Source: Ruminococcus sp. UNK.MGS-30
Lineage (GTDB): Bacteria; Bacillota; Clostridia; Oscillospirales; Ruminococcaceae
Direction: 5' to 3'
DNA length: 64,000 bases
Assembly (NCBI GenBank): GCA_000980705.1
Contig: LBCK01000001.1
Coordinates: 558,001-622,000, forward strand
Position 1 is the first letter of the stretch, and every line of letters begins with the position of its first letter. Positions 50,868-59,937 of this stretch are shown here, one piece after another. The translations under genes and the position numbers were made by a program. The notes under the pieces are model-generated. The model did no database searches, had not been told where the DNA came from, and worked only from the letters and a program-made list of their open reading frames with translations.

Positions 50868-52223
50868 TTATTCTCCTGTCTTGCGCTCCAGTTCTGTTCC
50901 GTCTACGAACCAGCGGGATTCCAGGCGGCATACGCCGATGTCCCGGTGTTCTGACGTGACTGCAAACGCCTGGATGCGGCGGATGTCATCATAGTAGGTG
51001 CCATCCGGTGCATGAACTGCAACATCCAGGAAATACCGTCCCGGCAGCAGATGGTTCCGGAACCGCACCTGGATCTCGCCGTCCTTTTGCAGCGCTACCC
51101 AGGAATCGGATTCGATCTCCACATTGGTGCCGTAGCAGTGGACGCTGTCCTCCCGGAAAATGCCGTAGCCAAAGTTGCCCCTGGGCGTTTTCTCCGGTTC
51201 TGCGCAGTGATACTTCAGCCGCAGGGTAATCTCGTCTCCGGTGCGGAACACATACTGTGCCGTGCCGTCTGCCGCCAACAGGGCAGCATCCGTGAACTGT
51301 ACCTGTCCCGTCCCCAGGCGCACTGCGGATTTTTCGCAGAACGCCGGGAGTTTCTGCCGGGAGAGTGTCTCCTGGTCGGCAGCATCCTCTGACTTGCCTT
51401 CCGGTTTCTGTTCCGAGTCGGTCTCCTTTTCCCGATGTTCTTTCTGGTGTTCTGCCTCCTCTCGTGCCAGGCGGAGCTGTTCCATCTCGGAGAGGTAGTG
51501 TTCATCCACATATTTCGGGATGCCCTCTTCCTTGATGAGACCGTCCTCGATCCAGATACAGCGGTCGCAGATCTGCTCGATCTGTCCCATGGAGTGGGAG
51601 ACGATCACGATGGTCGTGCCGTCCGCCTTGATCTCCTGGAGTTTCTGGAAGCACTTCGCCTGGAAATTGACATCGCCTACGCCCAGGATCTCATCAATGA
51701 GCAGCACATCCGCATCCACGTTAATGGCAACGGAAAAGGCGAGACGCATATACATACCGGACGAATAGGTTCGCACCGGATTGTCGATAAACGGTTCCAG
51801 TTCGGAGAAGTCGATGATGGTTTGCAGTCGTGCATCGATCTCCTTTTTGCTCAGCCCGAAGATAGAGGCATTGGTATAGATATTCTCTCTGCCGCTCATA
51901 TCCGGGTGAAAGCCTGCACCCAGTTCGATCAGACTGGAAACACGTCCCTGAATGGTGATCGTGCCGCTGTCGGGGTACAGGATACGGGTCAGCAGTTTCA
52001 GCGTGGTGCTTTTTCCGCAGCCGTTGTGTCCGATCAGACCCACCGCCTCGCCACGCTTTACCGTGAAGGAAATGTCCCGCAGCACCTGGCGGTTTTCATA
52101 GCGCCGGCGCTTTCGGAACAGCAGCCGCTCTTTGAAACTCTGCCCCTTGTCCAAAAAGACCTTGAAGTGTTTCTTCACATGGTCTACTACAATTGCATTT
52201 TCCTGTTTGCTTTCTGCCGCCAT
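50868..52223 (-). CDS. Polysaccharide ABC exporter ATP-binding protein (Wzt type, with C-terminal sugar-binding domain)
   Basis: 451 aa. ABC domain 1-245: Walker A GHNGCGKST, signature YSSGMYMRLAFS, Walker B DVLLIDEILGVGD and switch His in IVSHS. A charged linker (250-300) leads to a C-terminal beta-sandwich (about 310-445) like the Wzt carbohydrate-binding domain that reads the non-reducing end of O-antigen. It powers export of a lipid-linked glycan together with the adjacent permease (start directly after the permease stop). TagH-like teichoic acid export is the alternative. Confidence 0.93.
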   Translation of the reverse strand: MAAESKQENAIVVDHVKKHFKVFLDKGQSFKERLLFRKRRRYENRQVLRDISFTVKRGEAVGLIGHNGCGKSTTLKLLTRILYPDSGTITIQGRVSSLIELGAGFHPDMSGRENIYTNASIFGLSKKEIDARLQTIIDFSELEPFIDNPVRTYSSGMYMRLAFSVAINVDADVLLIDEILGVGDVNFQAKCFQKLQEIKADGTTIVIVSHSMGQIEQICDRCIWIEDGLIKEEGIPKYVDEHYLSEMEQLRLAREEAEHQKEHREKETDSEQKPEGKSEDAADQETLSRQKLPAFCEKSAVRLGTGQVQFTDAALLAADGTAQYVFRTGDEITLRLKYHCAEPEKTPRGNFGYGIFREDSVHCYGTNVEIESDSWVALQKDGEIQVRFRNHLLPGRYFLDVAVHAPDGTYYDDIRRIQAFAVTSEHRDIGVCRLESRWFVDGTELERKTGE

Positions 52224-53000
52224 TTACAATTCCTCCGCAAATCCCTTTTTCAGTCGTCCGAACACCAGCATTCCCAGCACCAGGAACAATGCGCCCAGCA
52301 CGACTGCCTCCACCAGGCTGGTCAGATCCGGCACCTGGGAATAGTACAGCACGTCCCGGTAGCAGCTGATGACAGAGGACATGGGGTTGATGTGATAGAC
52401 GAACCGCAGTTTCTCCGGGATCATATCGATGGAGTAGAAGATCGGTGTCATATACATCCACACCATGGTGACGATGCCCAGAATGTGTTCCAGGTCACGG
52501 AAATACACGGTGACCGCCGAGGACAGCATCGCCATGCCCAGCGCCAGGAAGTATTCCACCACCATGACCACAGGCAGGCACAGCAGCGCCAGCGGATTCA
52601 GCGAAATGCCGGAGATCACCATGACCGGGAAAATGATGAGGAAACACAGCAGCATATTGACAAAGCAGCTGGTCACGTAGGAAATGGGGATGACCTCCCG
52701 TGGGAAGTAGATCTTCTTGATCAGATCCTTCTGCGCCACGATGGAGCTGGAGCCGCCGGTGATCGCCGAGGAGAAAAAGATCCACGGGATCAGCGCCACA
52801 AACAGATACAGATAATACTTTTCAATGCCGGCTTTCATGATATAGGTGAACACGAACGTATACACCACCAGCTGCATCAGCGGATTGATGAACGTCCAGA
52901 GAAAGCCCAGCACAGAACCCTTGTATCTGCCACGCAGGTCCTTTTTCACCAGACTGAAGATCATCTGGCGGTACTGATAGATTTCTTTACAAATTTTCAT
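52224..53000 (-). CDS. Polysaccharide ABC exporter permease (Wzm/TagG type)
   Basis: 258 aa from ATG 53000 (AGGATG upstream). ABC-2 transporter fold with six membrane helices; the N-terminal amphipathic MIFSLVKKDLRGRYKGSVLG and following FLWTFINPLMQLVVY are typical of Wzm. It forms the channel for the lipid-linked glycan with the Wzt subunit encoded next. First gene of the operon; its 5' UTR of about 165 nt contains a 94-bp MITE-like element. Confidence 0.93.
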   Translation of the reverse strand: MKICKEIYQYRQMIFSLVKKDLRGRYKGSVLGFLWTFINPLMQLVVYTFVFTYIMKAGIEKYYLYLFVALIPWIFFSSAITGGSSSIVAQKDLIKKIYFPREVIPISYVTSCFVNMLLCFLIIFPVMVISGISLNPLALLCLPVVMVVEYFLALGMAMLSSAVTVYFRDLEHILGIVTMVWMYMTPIFYSIDMIPEKLRFVYHINPMSSVISCYRDVLYYSQVPDLTSLVEAVVLGALFLVLGMLVFGRLKKGFAEEL

Positions 53001-53050
53001 AGAAACATCCTGTCCGGGGTCTGCCTGAAAACAGACCCGATTGAAAGTAA

Positions 53051-53144
53051 GGCTGCACCGCACAAAGCCTGTGCGTGAGACGAGCCGTTCGTTTTTTCGG
53101 CAGACTGCACAGAAATTCCGCAGGCGGCTTTCTGCGGTACTGCC
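53051..53144. mobile_element. MITE-like element, 94 bp, in the 5' UTR of the polysaccharide operon
   Basis: Starts GGCTGCACCGCACAAAGCC and ends GGCTTTCTGCGGTACTGCC, imperfect terminal inverted repeats. The interior (CTGTGCGTGAGACG, TTTTTTCGGCAGACTGCACA, GAAATTCCGCAGGC) matches the left arm of the 245-bp element at 26876-27120. No coding capacity. It is transcribed within the Wzm leader. Confidence 0.65.
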
Positions 53145-53172
53145 GAAATTGTGCAGAATACACGTACATTTT

Positions 53173-53201
53173 ATTATAACCGATTTCGCCGGAAAAGTCA
53201 A
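53173..53201 (-). promoter_or_regulatory. Promoter of the polysaccharide operon
   Basis: On the minus strand: TTGACT (complement 53196-53201), 17-bp spacer, TATAAT (complement 53173-53178). Confidence 0.8.
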
Positions 53202-53280
53202 TGTTTTTCCGCCACATCCGGCAAAATCACGGGAGAATATGCCGTTTTTTCCGAAAAATCCAGTACTCGCACCAAAAACA

Positions 53281-53310
53281 AAAAACCGAGGCAGATCAAA
53301 TCTGCCCCGG
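53281..53310 (-). terminator. Terminator of the fatty-acid operon
   Basis: On the minus strand, GCCGGGGCAGA/TCTGCCTCGGT with a 5-nt loop, then TTTTTTG. It lies about 215 nt past the acpP stop, beyond the family A repeat. Confidence 0.75.
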
Positions 53311-53420
53311 CTCTTCCTTTTTTGGCATCTATATCAGATATAACGCTCCGTATTTCTGCCGTACAAATCAATTTTTTCACTACGCCGCTCCTGAAAAAGC
53401 AGCATAAAGCATCAGAGAGA

Positions 53421-53490
53421 AAATCCCTCTGTCAGCTCACGCTGACATCTCAGCACAAGGCACGCCCTACGGGTGCCTTTTCAAGGGAGA
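53421..53490 (-). repeat. Dispersed intergenic repeat, family A (full copy, minus)
   Basis: Read on the minus strand: CTCCCTTGAAAAGGCACCCG, TAGGGCGTGCCTTGTGCTGA, GATGTCAGCGTGAGCTGACA, GAGGGATTTT, matching 30405-30479 nearly base for base outside the central hairpin. It lies in the acpP 3' UTR; the rest of 53145-53523 holds only the promoter and terminator listed. Confidence 0.8.
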
Positions 53491-53523
53491 CTTCTTCAAA
53501 AAAGATCTGTCTTTGGTGAAAGC

Positions 53524-53763
53524 TTACGCTCTTTCTTCGATGTAGTTTACGATGTCGCCAACGGTCTTGATGTTTTCCAGATCTTCGTCAGCAACCTTTA
53601 CACCGAATTCTTCTTCTACAGACATAACCAGGTCTACCAGGTCCAGAGAGTCTGCGCCCAGATCGTCCTGCATGGTAGCTTCCATTGTTACTTCGTCCTC
53701 TTCAACGCCCAGCTGATCTACGACCAGTTCCTTCAGCTTGTCGAAAATTTCTTCTTTTGCCAT
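53524..53763 (-). CDS. acpP: Acyl carrier protein
   Basis: 79 aa from ATG 53763 (GGAGGAAG upstream). Acidic four-helix protein with the phosphopantetheine site [11 protein letters not shown] (serine near residue 39). Carries growing acyl chains between the Fab enzymes encoded upstream in the same operon. It has an extra promoter inside the accA 3' end, consistent with the high demand for ACP. Confidence 0.97.
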   Translation of the reverse strand: MAKEEIFDKLKELVVDQLGVEEDEVTMEATMQDDLGADSLDLVDLVMSVEEEFGVKVADEDLENIKTVGDIVNYIEERA

Positions 53764-53860
53764 TTTTTCTTCCTCCAAAAATTGATGTTGCACCTTTCCG
53801 TCGGAAAGGCGGCGTCAGAGCCGAAAAGCGAACTTTTCCGCTCTCCAAACCAGCGCATTC

Positions 53861-54679
53861 TCAGACTTCCTCGAACACGCCAATTTTCCTAAACTTAGTA
53901 TACCGTTCTTTTTGCAAAACGTCAATATCTTTTTGCAATTTTTCTGCTATCGTTTTTGACAAATATTCCTTGATATTTGCCGAGATTTTGTCTATATCGC
54001 CTTGAGCGCCTGCCTCAGGCTCCGGAATGATCGCCTCTGCCACGCCAAACCGCACCATATCTTCTGCAGTGATCTGCATGACTTCGCACGCCTCTTGCTC
54101 TCTGGACGCATCCTTCCACAGAATGGACGCTGCGCCACGGGGCGAGATCACGGAGTAGAGCGCATTCTCCAGCATTGCCAGGTCGTCGCATACGCCCAGC
54201 GCCAGTGCGCCGCCGCTGCCAGCCTCGCCCAGCACCACGGAGATCACCGGGGTTTTCAGCATCATGAACTCTGCGATGTTCCGGGCGATCGCCTCGCCCT
54301 GTCCACGCTCTTCCGCCTCCACACCGCAGAATGCGCCCGGGGTGTCGATGAGACAGATCACAGGACGGTGGAACTTTTCTGCCTGGTGTGCCAGGCGGAG
54401 TGCCTTGCGGTAGCCCTCCGGATGGGGCATCGCAAAATTGGACGCCTTGTTTTCCCGGAGATTTCTGCCCTTCACCTGTGCCAGAACGGTGACCGGAATG
54501 CCGTCCAGTCTGCCGATGCCGCCGATGATGGCGCCGTCGTCGCCGAAGTTCCGGTCGCCGTGCATCTCATAGAAATCGGTAAAGATCCGTGGGATATAGT
54601 CCCGGACTGTGGGACGGTTTTTGTCCCGGATCAGGAGCTGGCGTTCCCACGCCGTCCGGCGCTGCTGCTGTTCTTCCAT
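53861..54679 (-). CDS. accA: Acetyl-CoA carboxylase carboxyltransferase subunit alpha
   Basis: 272 aa from ATG 54679 (GGAGG 9 nt upstream); a GTG at 54685 is too close to it. Crotonase-like carboxyltransferase fold: YIPRIFTDFYEMHGDRNFGD, VLAQVKGR, VICLIDTPGAFCG and LGEAGSGGALALG. With AccD it transfers CO2 from carboxybiotin to acetyl-CoA to make malonyl-CoA. About 45 residues shorter than the E. coli subunit at the N-terminus, as in many clostridia. Starts 2 nt after accD. Confidence 0.96.
   Translation of the reverse strand: MEEQQQRRTAWERQLLIRDKNRPTVRDYIPRIFTDFYEMHGDRNFGDDGAIIGGIGRLDGIPVTVLAQVKGRNLRENKASNFAMPHPEGYRKALRLAHQAEKFHRPVICLIDTPGAFCGVEAEERGQGEAIARNIAEFMMLKTPVISVVLGEAGSGGALALGVCDDLAMLENALYSVISPRGAASILWKDASREQEACEVMQITAEDMVRFGVAEAIIPEPEAGAQGDIDKISANIKEYLSKTIAEKLQKDIDVLQKERYTKFRKIGVFEEV
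53897..53925 (-). promoter_or_regulatory. Internal promoter for acpP within accA
   Basis: On the minus strand: TTGACG (complement 53920-53925), 17-bp spacer, TATACT (complement 53897-53902), in a conspicuously AT-rich stretch of the accA 3' end, about 130 nt before the acpP start. Confidence 0.6.
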
Positions 54680-54681
54680 TG

Positions 54682-55542
54682 TCACGCACCTCCTGCTTCC
54701 TGTTCCCGGTCATAGCCGTGGAGTTTCAGCAGATGCGACAGCGTACTGCGCATACTGCGGCGTTCCACGATCATGTCCACGAACCCTTTTTCCTGTAAAA
54801 ATTCTGCCAGCTGAAAGTTATCGGGCAGGCGCTGGCGAATCGTGCCTTCAATGACACGTCTGCCGGCAAAGCCGATCAGCACTTTCGGTTCCGCCAGAAT
54901 AATATCCCCCAGAGACGCAAACGATGCGGTCACGCCGCCGGTGGTAGGGTCTGTCATGACTGTCAAATACAGCAGTCCGGCATCGTTGTGCTTTGCCACG
55001 GCTGCCGAAGTCTTTGCCATCTGCATCAGAGAGATGATGCCCTCCTGCATTCTGGCGCCGCCGGATGCGGTAAACGCCACTACCGGCAGTCCTTTTTCCG
55101 TCGCCGTTTCAAAGGCACGGGTGATCTTTTCGCCCACCACGCTGCCCATGGACGCCATCATGAAATGGGAATCCATCACAATAATGACGGTGCGGGAACC
55201 CTTGATGGTGCATTCTCCGGTGATGACCGCATCTTTCATGCCGGTCATGGTCTGGAGCGATTCCACCTTTTTGGCATAGCCCGGAAAGCCCAGCGGATCG
55301 GCGCTGTGCATTTCTGCATCGTATTCCACAAACGAACCGCTGTCTGCGGTGAGACGCATCCGCTCAGCTGCGGTGAGACGTGCATGATAGTTGCAGTGCG
55401 GGCAGACCTTGTTCAGCTCCTGGAATTTGCTTTCCGGCGTGGTCTGCTGGCAGCGGGGACACTTGAACACCGGTTCGTGTTCCTCCGGTGCATCGTCGTT
55501 GAAACGCTTGGTGACGTTCTTGAACAATTCTTCCAATGCCAT
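54682..55542 (-). CDS. accD: Acetyl-CoA carboxylase carboxyltransferase subunit beta
   Basis: 286 aa. N-terminal zinc ribbon (FKCPRCQQT and KVCPHCNYH, residues about 27-53), then a crotonase-like domain with [11 protein letters not shown] and [20 protein letters not shown]. Partner of AccA in the carboxyltransferase step that forms malonyl-CoA. It follows accC by 15 nt and precedes accA by 2 nt. Confidence 0.97.
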   Translation of the reverse strand: MALEELFKNVTKRFNDDAPEEHEPVFKCPRCQQTTPESKFQELNKVCPHCNYHARLTAAERMRLTADSGSFVEYDAEMHSADPLGFPGYAKKVESLQTMTGMKDAVITGECTIKGSRTVIIVMDSHFMMASMGSVVGEKITRAFETATEKGLPVVAFTASGGARMQEGIISLMQMAKTSAAVAKHNDAGLLYLTVMTDPTTGGVTASFASLGDIILAEPKVLIGFAGRRVIEGTIRQRLPDNFQLAEFLQEKGFVDMIVERRSMRSTLSHLLKLHGYDREQEAGGA

Positions 55543-55557
55543 AGTTACAGTTTCACC

Positions 55558-56928
55558 TTACTTTCCGTTGTCCTTGTCATTCTTGGAATCCGCAAGGAAT
55601 TTCTCCAAAAAAGTGTTGTCATATGTACCGGCCTCGAAATCCTTGTTCTTAATCAGCCGCAGCTGGAAATCGATGTTGGAGTCAATGCCGTCCACGATAA
55701 ATTCCGCCAGCGCCCAGCGCATTTTCATGATCGCCTGGCTCCGGGTGGGAGCGTGGACGATCAGCTTTGCGATCATGGAATCATAATACGGCGGAATGGT
55801 ATAGCCCTGGTATACGGCACTGTCCACCCGGATGCCCGGACCGCCGGGGATATGGAGCGAACGGATCTTGCCCGGAGACGGACGAAAGCCCTGTTCCGGA
55901 TTCTCCGCATTGATGCGACACTCGATGGCATGACCACGCACCTCGATGTCGTCCTGGGTGAACGGCAGGGGCTTGCCCTGTGCCACCAGCAGCTGGGTCT
56001 GCACCAGATCCACGCCGGTGACCCACTCGGTGACCGGGTGTTCCACCTGGATACGGGTGTTCATCTCCATAAAGTAGAAGTTCCGGTCATCATCCACCAG
56101 GAACTCGATGGTTCCGGCGTTATAATAGCCGCACGCCTTTGCCGCACGGACAGCCGCCTCCTGCATGGCTTTCCGCAGTTCCGGCGTCATCAGCGGACTG
56201 GGGCTTTCCTCCAGCACCTTCTGGTTGCGGCGCTGCATACTGCAGTCACGCTCACCCAGCGCCACGGTGTTGCCCATCTGGTCGGCGATGATCTGGATTT
56301 CCACGTGATGCGGTCCTACGATCAGCTTTTCCAGATAGACTTCATCATTGCCGAAGAACAGCTTTGCCTCTTCCTTTGCCACAGACATCTGTTCTTCCAG
56401 CTGATCCTCCCGGTCGATCCGACGGATACCACGTCCGCCGCCGCCGGCAGATGCTTTTACCAATACCGGATAGCCGATCTCTGCGGCGATCTTCTTCGCC
56501 TCTTCCACAGAGGTCACAGCGCCGTCAGAGCCGGGGATGACCGGAACGCCGGCTGCCTTCATGGTCTCCTTGGCACGTGCCTTGTCGCCCAGCATGGAGA
56601 TAGACGCCGGAGACGGACCGATAAAGGTGATGCCGTTGTCGATGCACAGCTGCGCAAACTCTGCGCTCTCGGACAAAAAGCCGAATCCGGGATGCAGCGC
56701 CTCTGCGCCGGTGTTCTGGCAGGCAGAGATCAGCGCATTCATGTTCAGATAGCTGTCCTGTACCGACGGCGGTCCGATGCAGACCGACTCGTCGGCGATC
56801 TCTGCGTGCAGCGCCGTTTTATCCGCAGTGGAATAGACCGTCACGCACTGCAGTCCTGCCTCACGGCAGGCACGGATGATGCGCACGGCAATTTCACCAC
56901 GATTTGCAATTAAAACCTTTTTCCACAT
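55558..56928 (-). CDS. accC: Biotin carboxylase subunit of acetyl-CoA carboxylase
   Basis: 456 aa. ATP-grasp enzyme with KVLIANRGEIAVRIIRACRE at the N-terminus, the glycine-rich ATP lid KASAGGGGRGIRRI, MEMNTRIQVEHPVTE and the C-terminal AKLIVHAPTRSQAI. Uses ATP and bicarbonate to carboxylate the biotin on AccB. Twelve nt after fabZ; followed by accD. Confidence 0.97.
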   Translation of the reverse strand: MWKKVLIANRGEIAVRIIRACREAGLQCVTVYSTADKTALHAEIADESVCIGPPSVQDSYLNMNALISACQNTGAEALHPGFGFLSESAEFAQLCIDNGITFIGPSPASISMLGDKARAKETMKAAGVPVIPGSDGAVTSVEEAKKIAAEIGYPVLVKASAGGGGRGIRRIDREDQLEEQMSVAKEEAKLFFGNDEVYLEKLIVGPHHVEIQIIADQMGNTVALGERDCSMQRRNQKVLEESPSPLMTPELRKAMQEAAVRAAKACGYYNAGTIEFLVDDDRNFYFMEMNTRIQVEHPVTEWVTGVDLVQTQLLVAQGKPLPFTQDDIEVRGHAIECRINAENPEQGFRPSPGKIRSLHIPGGPGIRVDSAVYQGYTIPPYYDSMIAKLIVHAPTRSQAIMKMRWALAEFIVDGIDSNIDFQLRLIKNKDFEAGTYDNTFLEKFLADSKNDKDNGK

Positions 56929-56940
56929 ATCGCTGCCGCC

Positions 56941-57378
56941 TTACTGCTCCACTGCGAATTTGATCTCACAGGTCACGGCACGCTTGCCCTCTACGCTGGC
57001 AATCGCCTTGCCCACGCCCACCGGACCACGCTGTGCGATGATCTCTACTTCCAGATCCAGCACATCGCCCGGCACCACCTGGCGGCGGAACTTCGCCTTG
57101 TCGATTCCGGCGAACAGAGCGATCTTGCCCTTGAATTCCGGCTGGGACAGAATGCAGACTGCGCCTGCCTGTGCCAGCATCTCGATCATCAGAACGCCCG
57201 GCGTTACCGGCTTTTCCGGGAAGTGTCCCTTGAACCAAAAGTCGTCTGCCTTGATATATTTCCGTGCCACAACACGCTTGCCCACTTCCATTTCCAGAAC
57301 CTCATCAATGAGGAGGAACGGGTCACGGTGGGGAATGATCTCTTTGATCTGTTCCTGATTCAACAATACTTCTGCCAT
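56941..57378 (-). CDS. fabZ: 3-hydroxyacyl-ACP dehydratase
   Basis: 145 aa hot-dog fold. The conserved HRDPFLLIDEV (catalytic His) and GHFPEKPVTPGVLMIEMLAQ (catalytic Glu region) are present. Removes water from 3-hydroxyacyl-ACP to give trans-2-enoyl-ACP, the substrate of FabK. Lies between accB and accC, the usual Firmicutes order. Confidence 0.97.
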   Translation of the reverse strand: MAEVLLNQEQIKEIIPHRDPFLLIDEVLEMEVGKRVVARKYIKADDFWFKGHFPEKPVTPGVLMIEMLAQAGAVCILSQPEFKGKIALFAGIDKAKFRRQVVPGDVLDLEVEIIAQRGPVGVGKAIASVEGKRAVTCEIKFAVEQ

Positions 57379-57390
57379 GTCTGCACTCCT

Positions 57391-57852
57391 TTACGCAAGA
57401 ATCATCAGCGGCTGGTCATATTCTACCGCATCGCCGTTTTTCACGAGAATTTCCTGTACTACGCCTTCCACATCGCTGGTGACTTCGTTCATCAGCTTCA
57501 TGGACTCGATAATCAGCACCACATCGCCCTTTTTCACGGTATCGCCCACCTGTACAAACGGCGGCTGATCCGGAGACGGCGCAGCGTAAAATGTGCCGAC
57601 CAGCGGTGCTTTGATGGCTTTGCCTGCCGGGGCTTTCGGGGCTGCCGGGGTCTCTGCCGGAGCAGCCGGCGCTGCTGCCGGAACCGCAGGCATCACCGGA
57701 GCGCCCATCGGCGGCGGACACTTTTTGCCCTTTACGGTAATGGTTTTTTCGCCGTCCGCAATGGTGATCTCGCCCAGATCCTTTGCGGATACGATATCCG
57801 CCAGCTTTTCAATGGTTTCCAGATCCACCATGTTATAAATCTTTTCACTCAT
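57391..57852 (-). CDS. accB: Biotin carboxyl carrier protein
   Basis: 153 aa. An N-terminal helix-strand region, an Ala/Pro-rich hinge (about 52-85) and a biotinyl domain with the ESMKLMNEV motif, lysine being the biotin site. Shuttles the carboxyl group between AccC and AccDA. It starts 12 nt after fabF and is followed by fabZ. Confidence 0.97.
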   Translation of the reverse strand: MSEKIYNMVDLETIEKLADIVSAKDLGEITIADGEKTITVKGKKCPPPMGAPVMPAVPAAAPAAPAETPAAPKAPAGKAIKAPLVGTFYAAPSPDQPPFVQVGDTVKKGDVVLIIESMKLMNEVTSDVEGVVQEILVKNGDAVEYDQPLMILA

Positions 57853-57864
57853 GTCTGATTCTCC

Positions 57865-59103
57865 TTAGTCCACACACTTCTTGAAGCACAGTGTGGCATT
57901 ATGACCGCCAAATCCCAGAGAGTTGGACAGTGCGGCATTTACCGGCATTTCTACCGGACCGTCTACGCAGTAATCCAGGTCGCACTCCGGGTCCGGGGTG
58001 GTATAGCCGATAGTCTGGTGGATAAAGCCGTCACGGATGGACAGGGCGCAGACAGCCGCCTCCACTGCACCAGTGCCGCCCAGCATATGACCGGTCATGG
58101 ACTTGGTGGAGTTGATCTTGACCTTCCGTGCCTGCTCTTCGCCCAGGGCGATCTTCACTGCCTTGGTCTCCAACATATCGTTCAGATGTGTGGAAGTGCC
58201 GTGAGCGTTGATATACGTGATATCCTCCGGCTTCAGTCCAGCCTCGGTGTATGCCTCGATCATTGCCTTGGAGGATGCGCCGCACTCGTCTGCCGGCGCT
58301 GTCATATGGTATGCGTCACAGGTTGCGCCGTAGCCAGCCAGCTCGCAGTAGATCTTTGCGCCACGTGCCTTTGCGTGTTCGTATTCTTCCAGCACCAGCA
58401 CAGCAGAGCCTTCGCCCAGGACAAAGCCGCCACGGTTCAGATCGAACGGAGTGGATGCCTTTGCCGGGTCGGTCTCGGTGGTCAGTGCCTTCATGGTGCG
58501 GAAACCGCCCAGGGTGAATTCGGTGATGGTGGATTCGCTGCCGCCGCACAGGCAGACATCCAGATAGCCGTCCTTGATCTTGCGGAACGCCTCGCCGATG
58601 GCGTGGGTCGCAGATGCGCAGGCGGTGGTGGTGCAGAAGTTGTCGCCACGGAATCCGGTGCGGATGGCAACCTGACCAGCCGCCATGTTGCCGATCATCA
58701 TGGGGACAAAGAACGGAGAGATGCGTCCCGGGCCTTTTGCACGGTACTTGTCATGCTCTTCCTCGATTCTGCCAATGCCGCCGATGCCGCAGCCGATGAT
58801 CGTACCGACACGGTACGGATCCATATCCTTAAAGTCTGTGCCGGCATCCTGCAGTGCCTGGATGGCAGATGCCACAGCGATCTGCGTGAAACGCTCCATG
58901 TGGCGGATGTCCTTGCGGTCAAAGTATTCTGCCGGGTCGAAGTCACGGATAATGCCGGCTACGCTGACACCCAGTTCGGTTGTGTCAAAGCTGTCGATCT
59001 TGGAAACACCCAGTGTTCCCTTCTTTATATTTTCCCAGAACTTTTCTACGGTGCTGCCCAGCGGGTTTACCGTACCCAGTCCGGTGATTACTACTCTTTT
59101 CAT
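57865..59103 (-). CDS. fabF: 3-oxoacyl-ACP synthase II
   Basis: 412 aa from ATG 59103 (GAGAGAGGAAAT upstream). Thiolase-fold condensing enzyme starting MKRVVITGLGTVNPLGSTVE; the nucleophile cysteine is in TTACASATHAIGEAF, with the two histidines in YINAHGTSTHLND and STKSMTGHMLGGTG. Elongates acyl-ACP with malonyl-ACP. Follows fabG by 58 nt. Confidence 0.97.
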   Translation of the reverse strand: MKRVVITGLGTVNPLGSTVEKFWENIKKGTLGVSKIDSFDTTELGVSVAGIIRDFDPAEYFDRKDIRHMERFTQIAVASAIQALQDAGTDFKDMDPYRVGTIIGCGIGGIGRIEEEHDKYRAKGPGRISPFFVPMMIGNMAAGQVAIRTGFRGDNFCTTTACASATHAIGEAFRKIKDGYLDVCLCGGSESTITEFTLGGFRTMKALTTETDPAKASTPFDLNRGGFVLGEGSAVLVLEEYEHAKARGAKIYCELAGYGATCDAYHMTAPADECGASSKAMIEAYTEAGLKPEDITYINAHGTSTHLNDMLETKAVKIALGEEQARKVKINSTKSMTGHMLGGTGAVEAAVCALSIRDGFIHQTIGYTTPDPECDLDYCVDGPVEMPVNAALSNSLGFGGHNATLCFKKCVD

Positions 59104-59161
59104 ATTTCCTCTCTCTCTGCCGCCGTACTGCGGCAAACTGGGTTCCTAGTGCTGCCCTAAA

Positions 59162-59902
59162 TTACATCATCAGTCCGCCGGAGATCTCGATGGTCTGACC
59201 GGTGACATAGCTTGCGTCATCCGAGCAGAGGAAGGAGATCACGTTTGCAACCTCTTCCGGCTCGCCGTAGCGCTTCATTGCCACCAGCTCCAGCATCTTG
59301 TTGCGCTGTTCTTCGGTGAGGGCGTCGGTCATGGGTGTCTTGATAAAGCCCGGTGCCACTGCGTTTACGGTGACGTTTCTTGCGCCCAGTTCCTTTGCTA
59401 CAGTCTTGGTCATGCCGATGATGGCAGCCTTGGATGCGGAATAGTTGATCTGTCCCGGATTGCCGTACAGACCAGCTACAGATGCCAGGCTGACGATTCT
59501 GCCGTGGCGCTGGCGCATCATCACAGTACCCACCAGTTTCATCATGTTGAACACGCTCTTCTGGTTGACTGCGATAACGGCGTCGTACTGCTCTTCGGAC
59601 ATCCGTGCCATCAAGCCGTCCTTGGTGATGCCGGCGTTGTTGACCAGTGCGTCGATCGAGCCGAAACGCTCCTTGACTGCCTTGGTCATTGCCTCACACT
59701 GGGCATAGTCTGCCACGTTTGCAGCGAAAAGCTCTGCCTCTACGCCAAAGCTGCGGCATTCTTCCGCTACCTTTTCTGCGTTTGCTTTATCGGAATCGCT
59801 GGGGAAATGGTTGATGGCTACGTTATAGCCGTCCTTTGCCAGACGCTTTGCGATGCAAGCGCCGATTCCCTGGGATGCACCCGTAATCAATGCTGTTGCC
59901 AT
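59162..59902 (-). CDS. fabG: 3-oxoacyl-ACP reductase
   Basis: 246 aa from ATG 59902 (AAAGGAGAG upstream). Short-chain dehydrogenase: TGASQGIG cofactor motif, NNAG at LVNNAGIT, and the catalytic YSASKAA with a serine in SLASVAGLYG before it. Reduces 3-oxoacyl-ACP with NADPH. Follows fabK by 35 nt. Confidence 0.96.
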   Translation of the reverse strand: MATALITGASQGIGACIAKRLAKDGYNVAINHFPSDSDKANAEKVAEECRSFGVEAELFAANVADYAQCEAMTKAVKERFGSIDALVNNAGITKDGLMARMSEEQYDAVIAVNQKSVFNMMKLVGTVMMRQRHGRIVSLASVAGLYGNPGQINYSASKAAIIGMTKTVAKELGARNVTVNAVAPGFIKTPMTDALTEEQRNKMLELVAMKRYGEPEEVANVISFLCSDDASYVTGQTIEISGGLMM

Positions 59903-59937
59903 AATGGTCTCTCCTTTATCTTTCAAATGATATCTTC

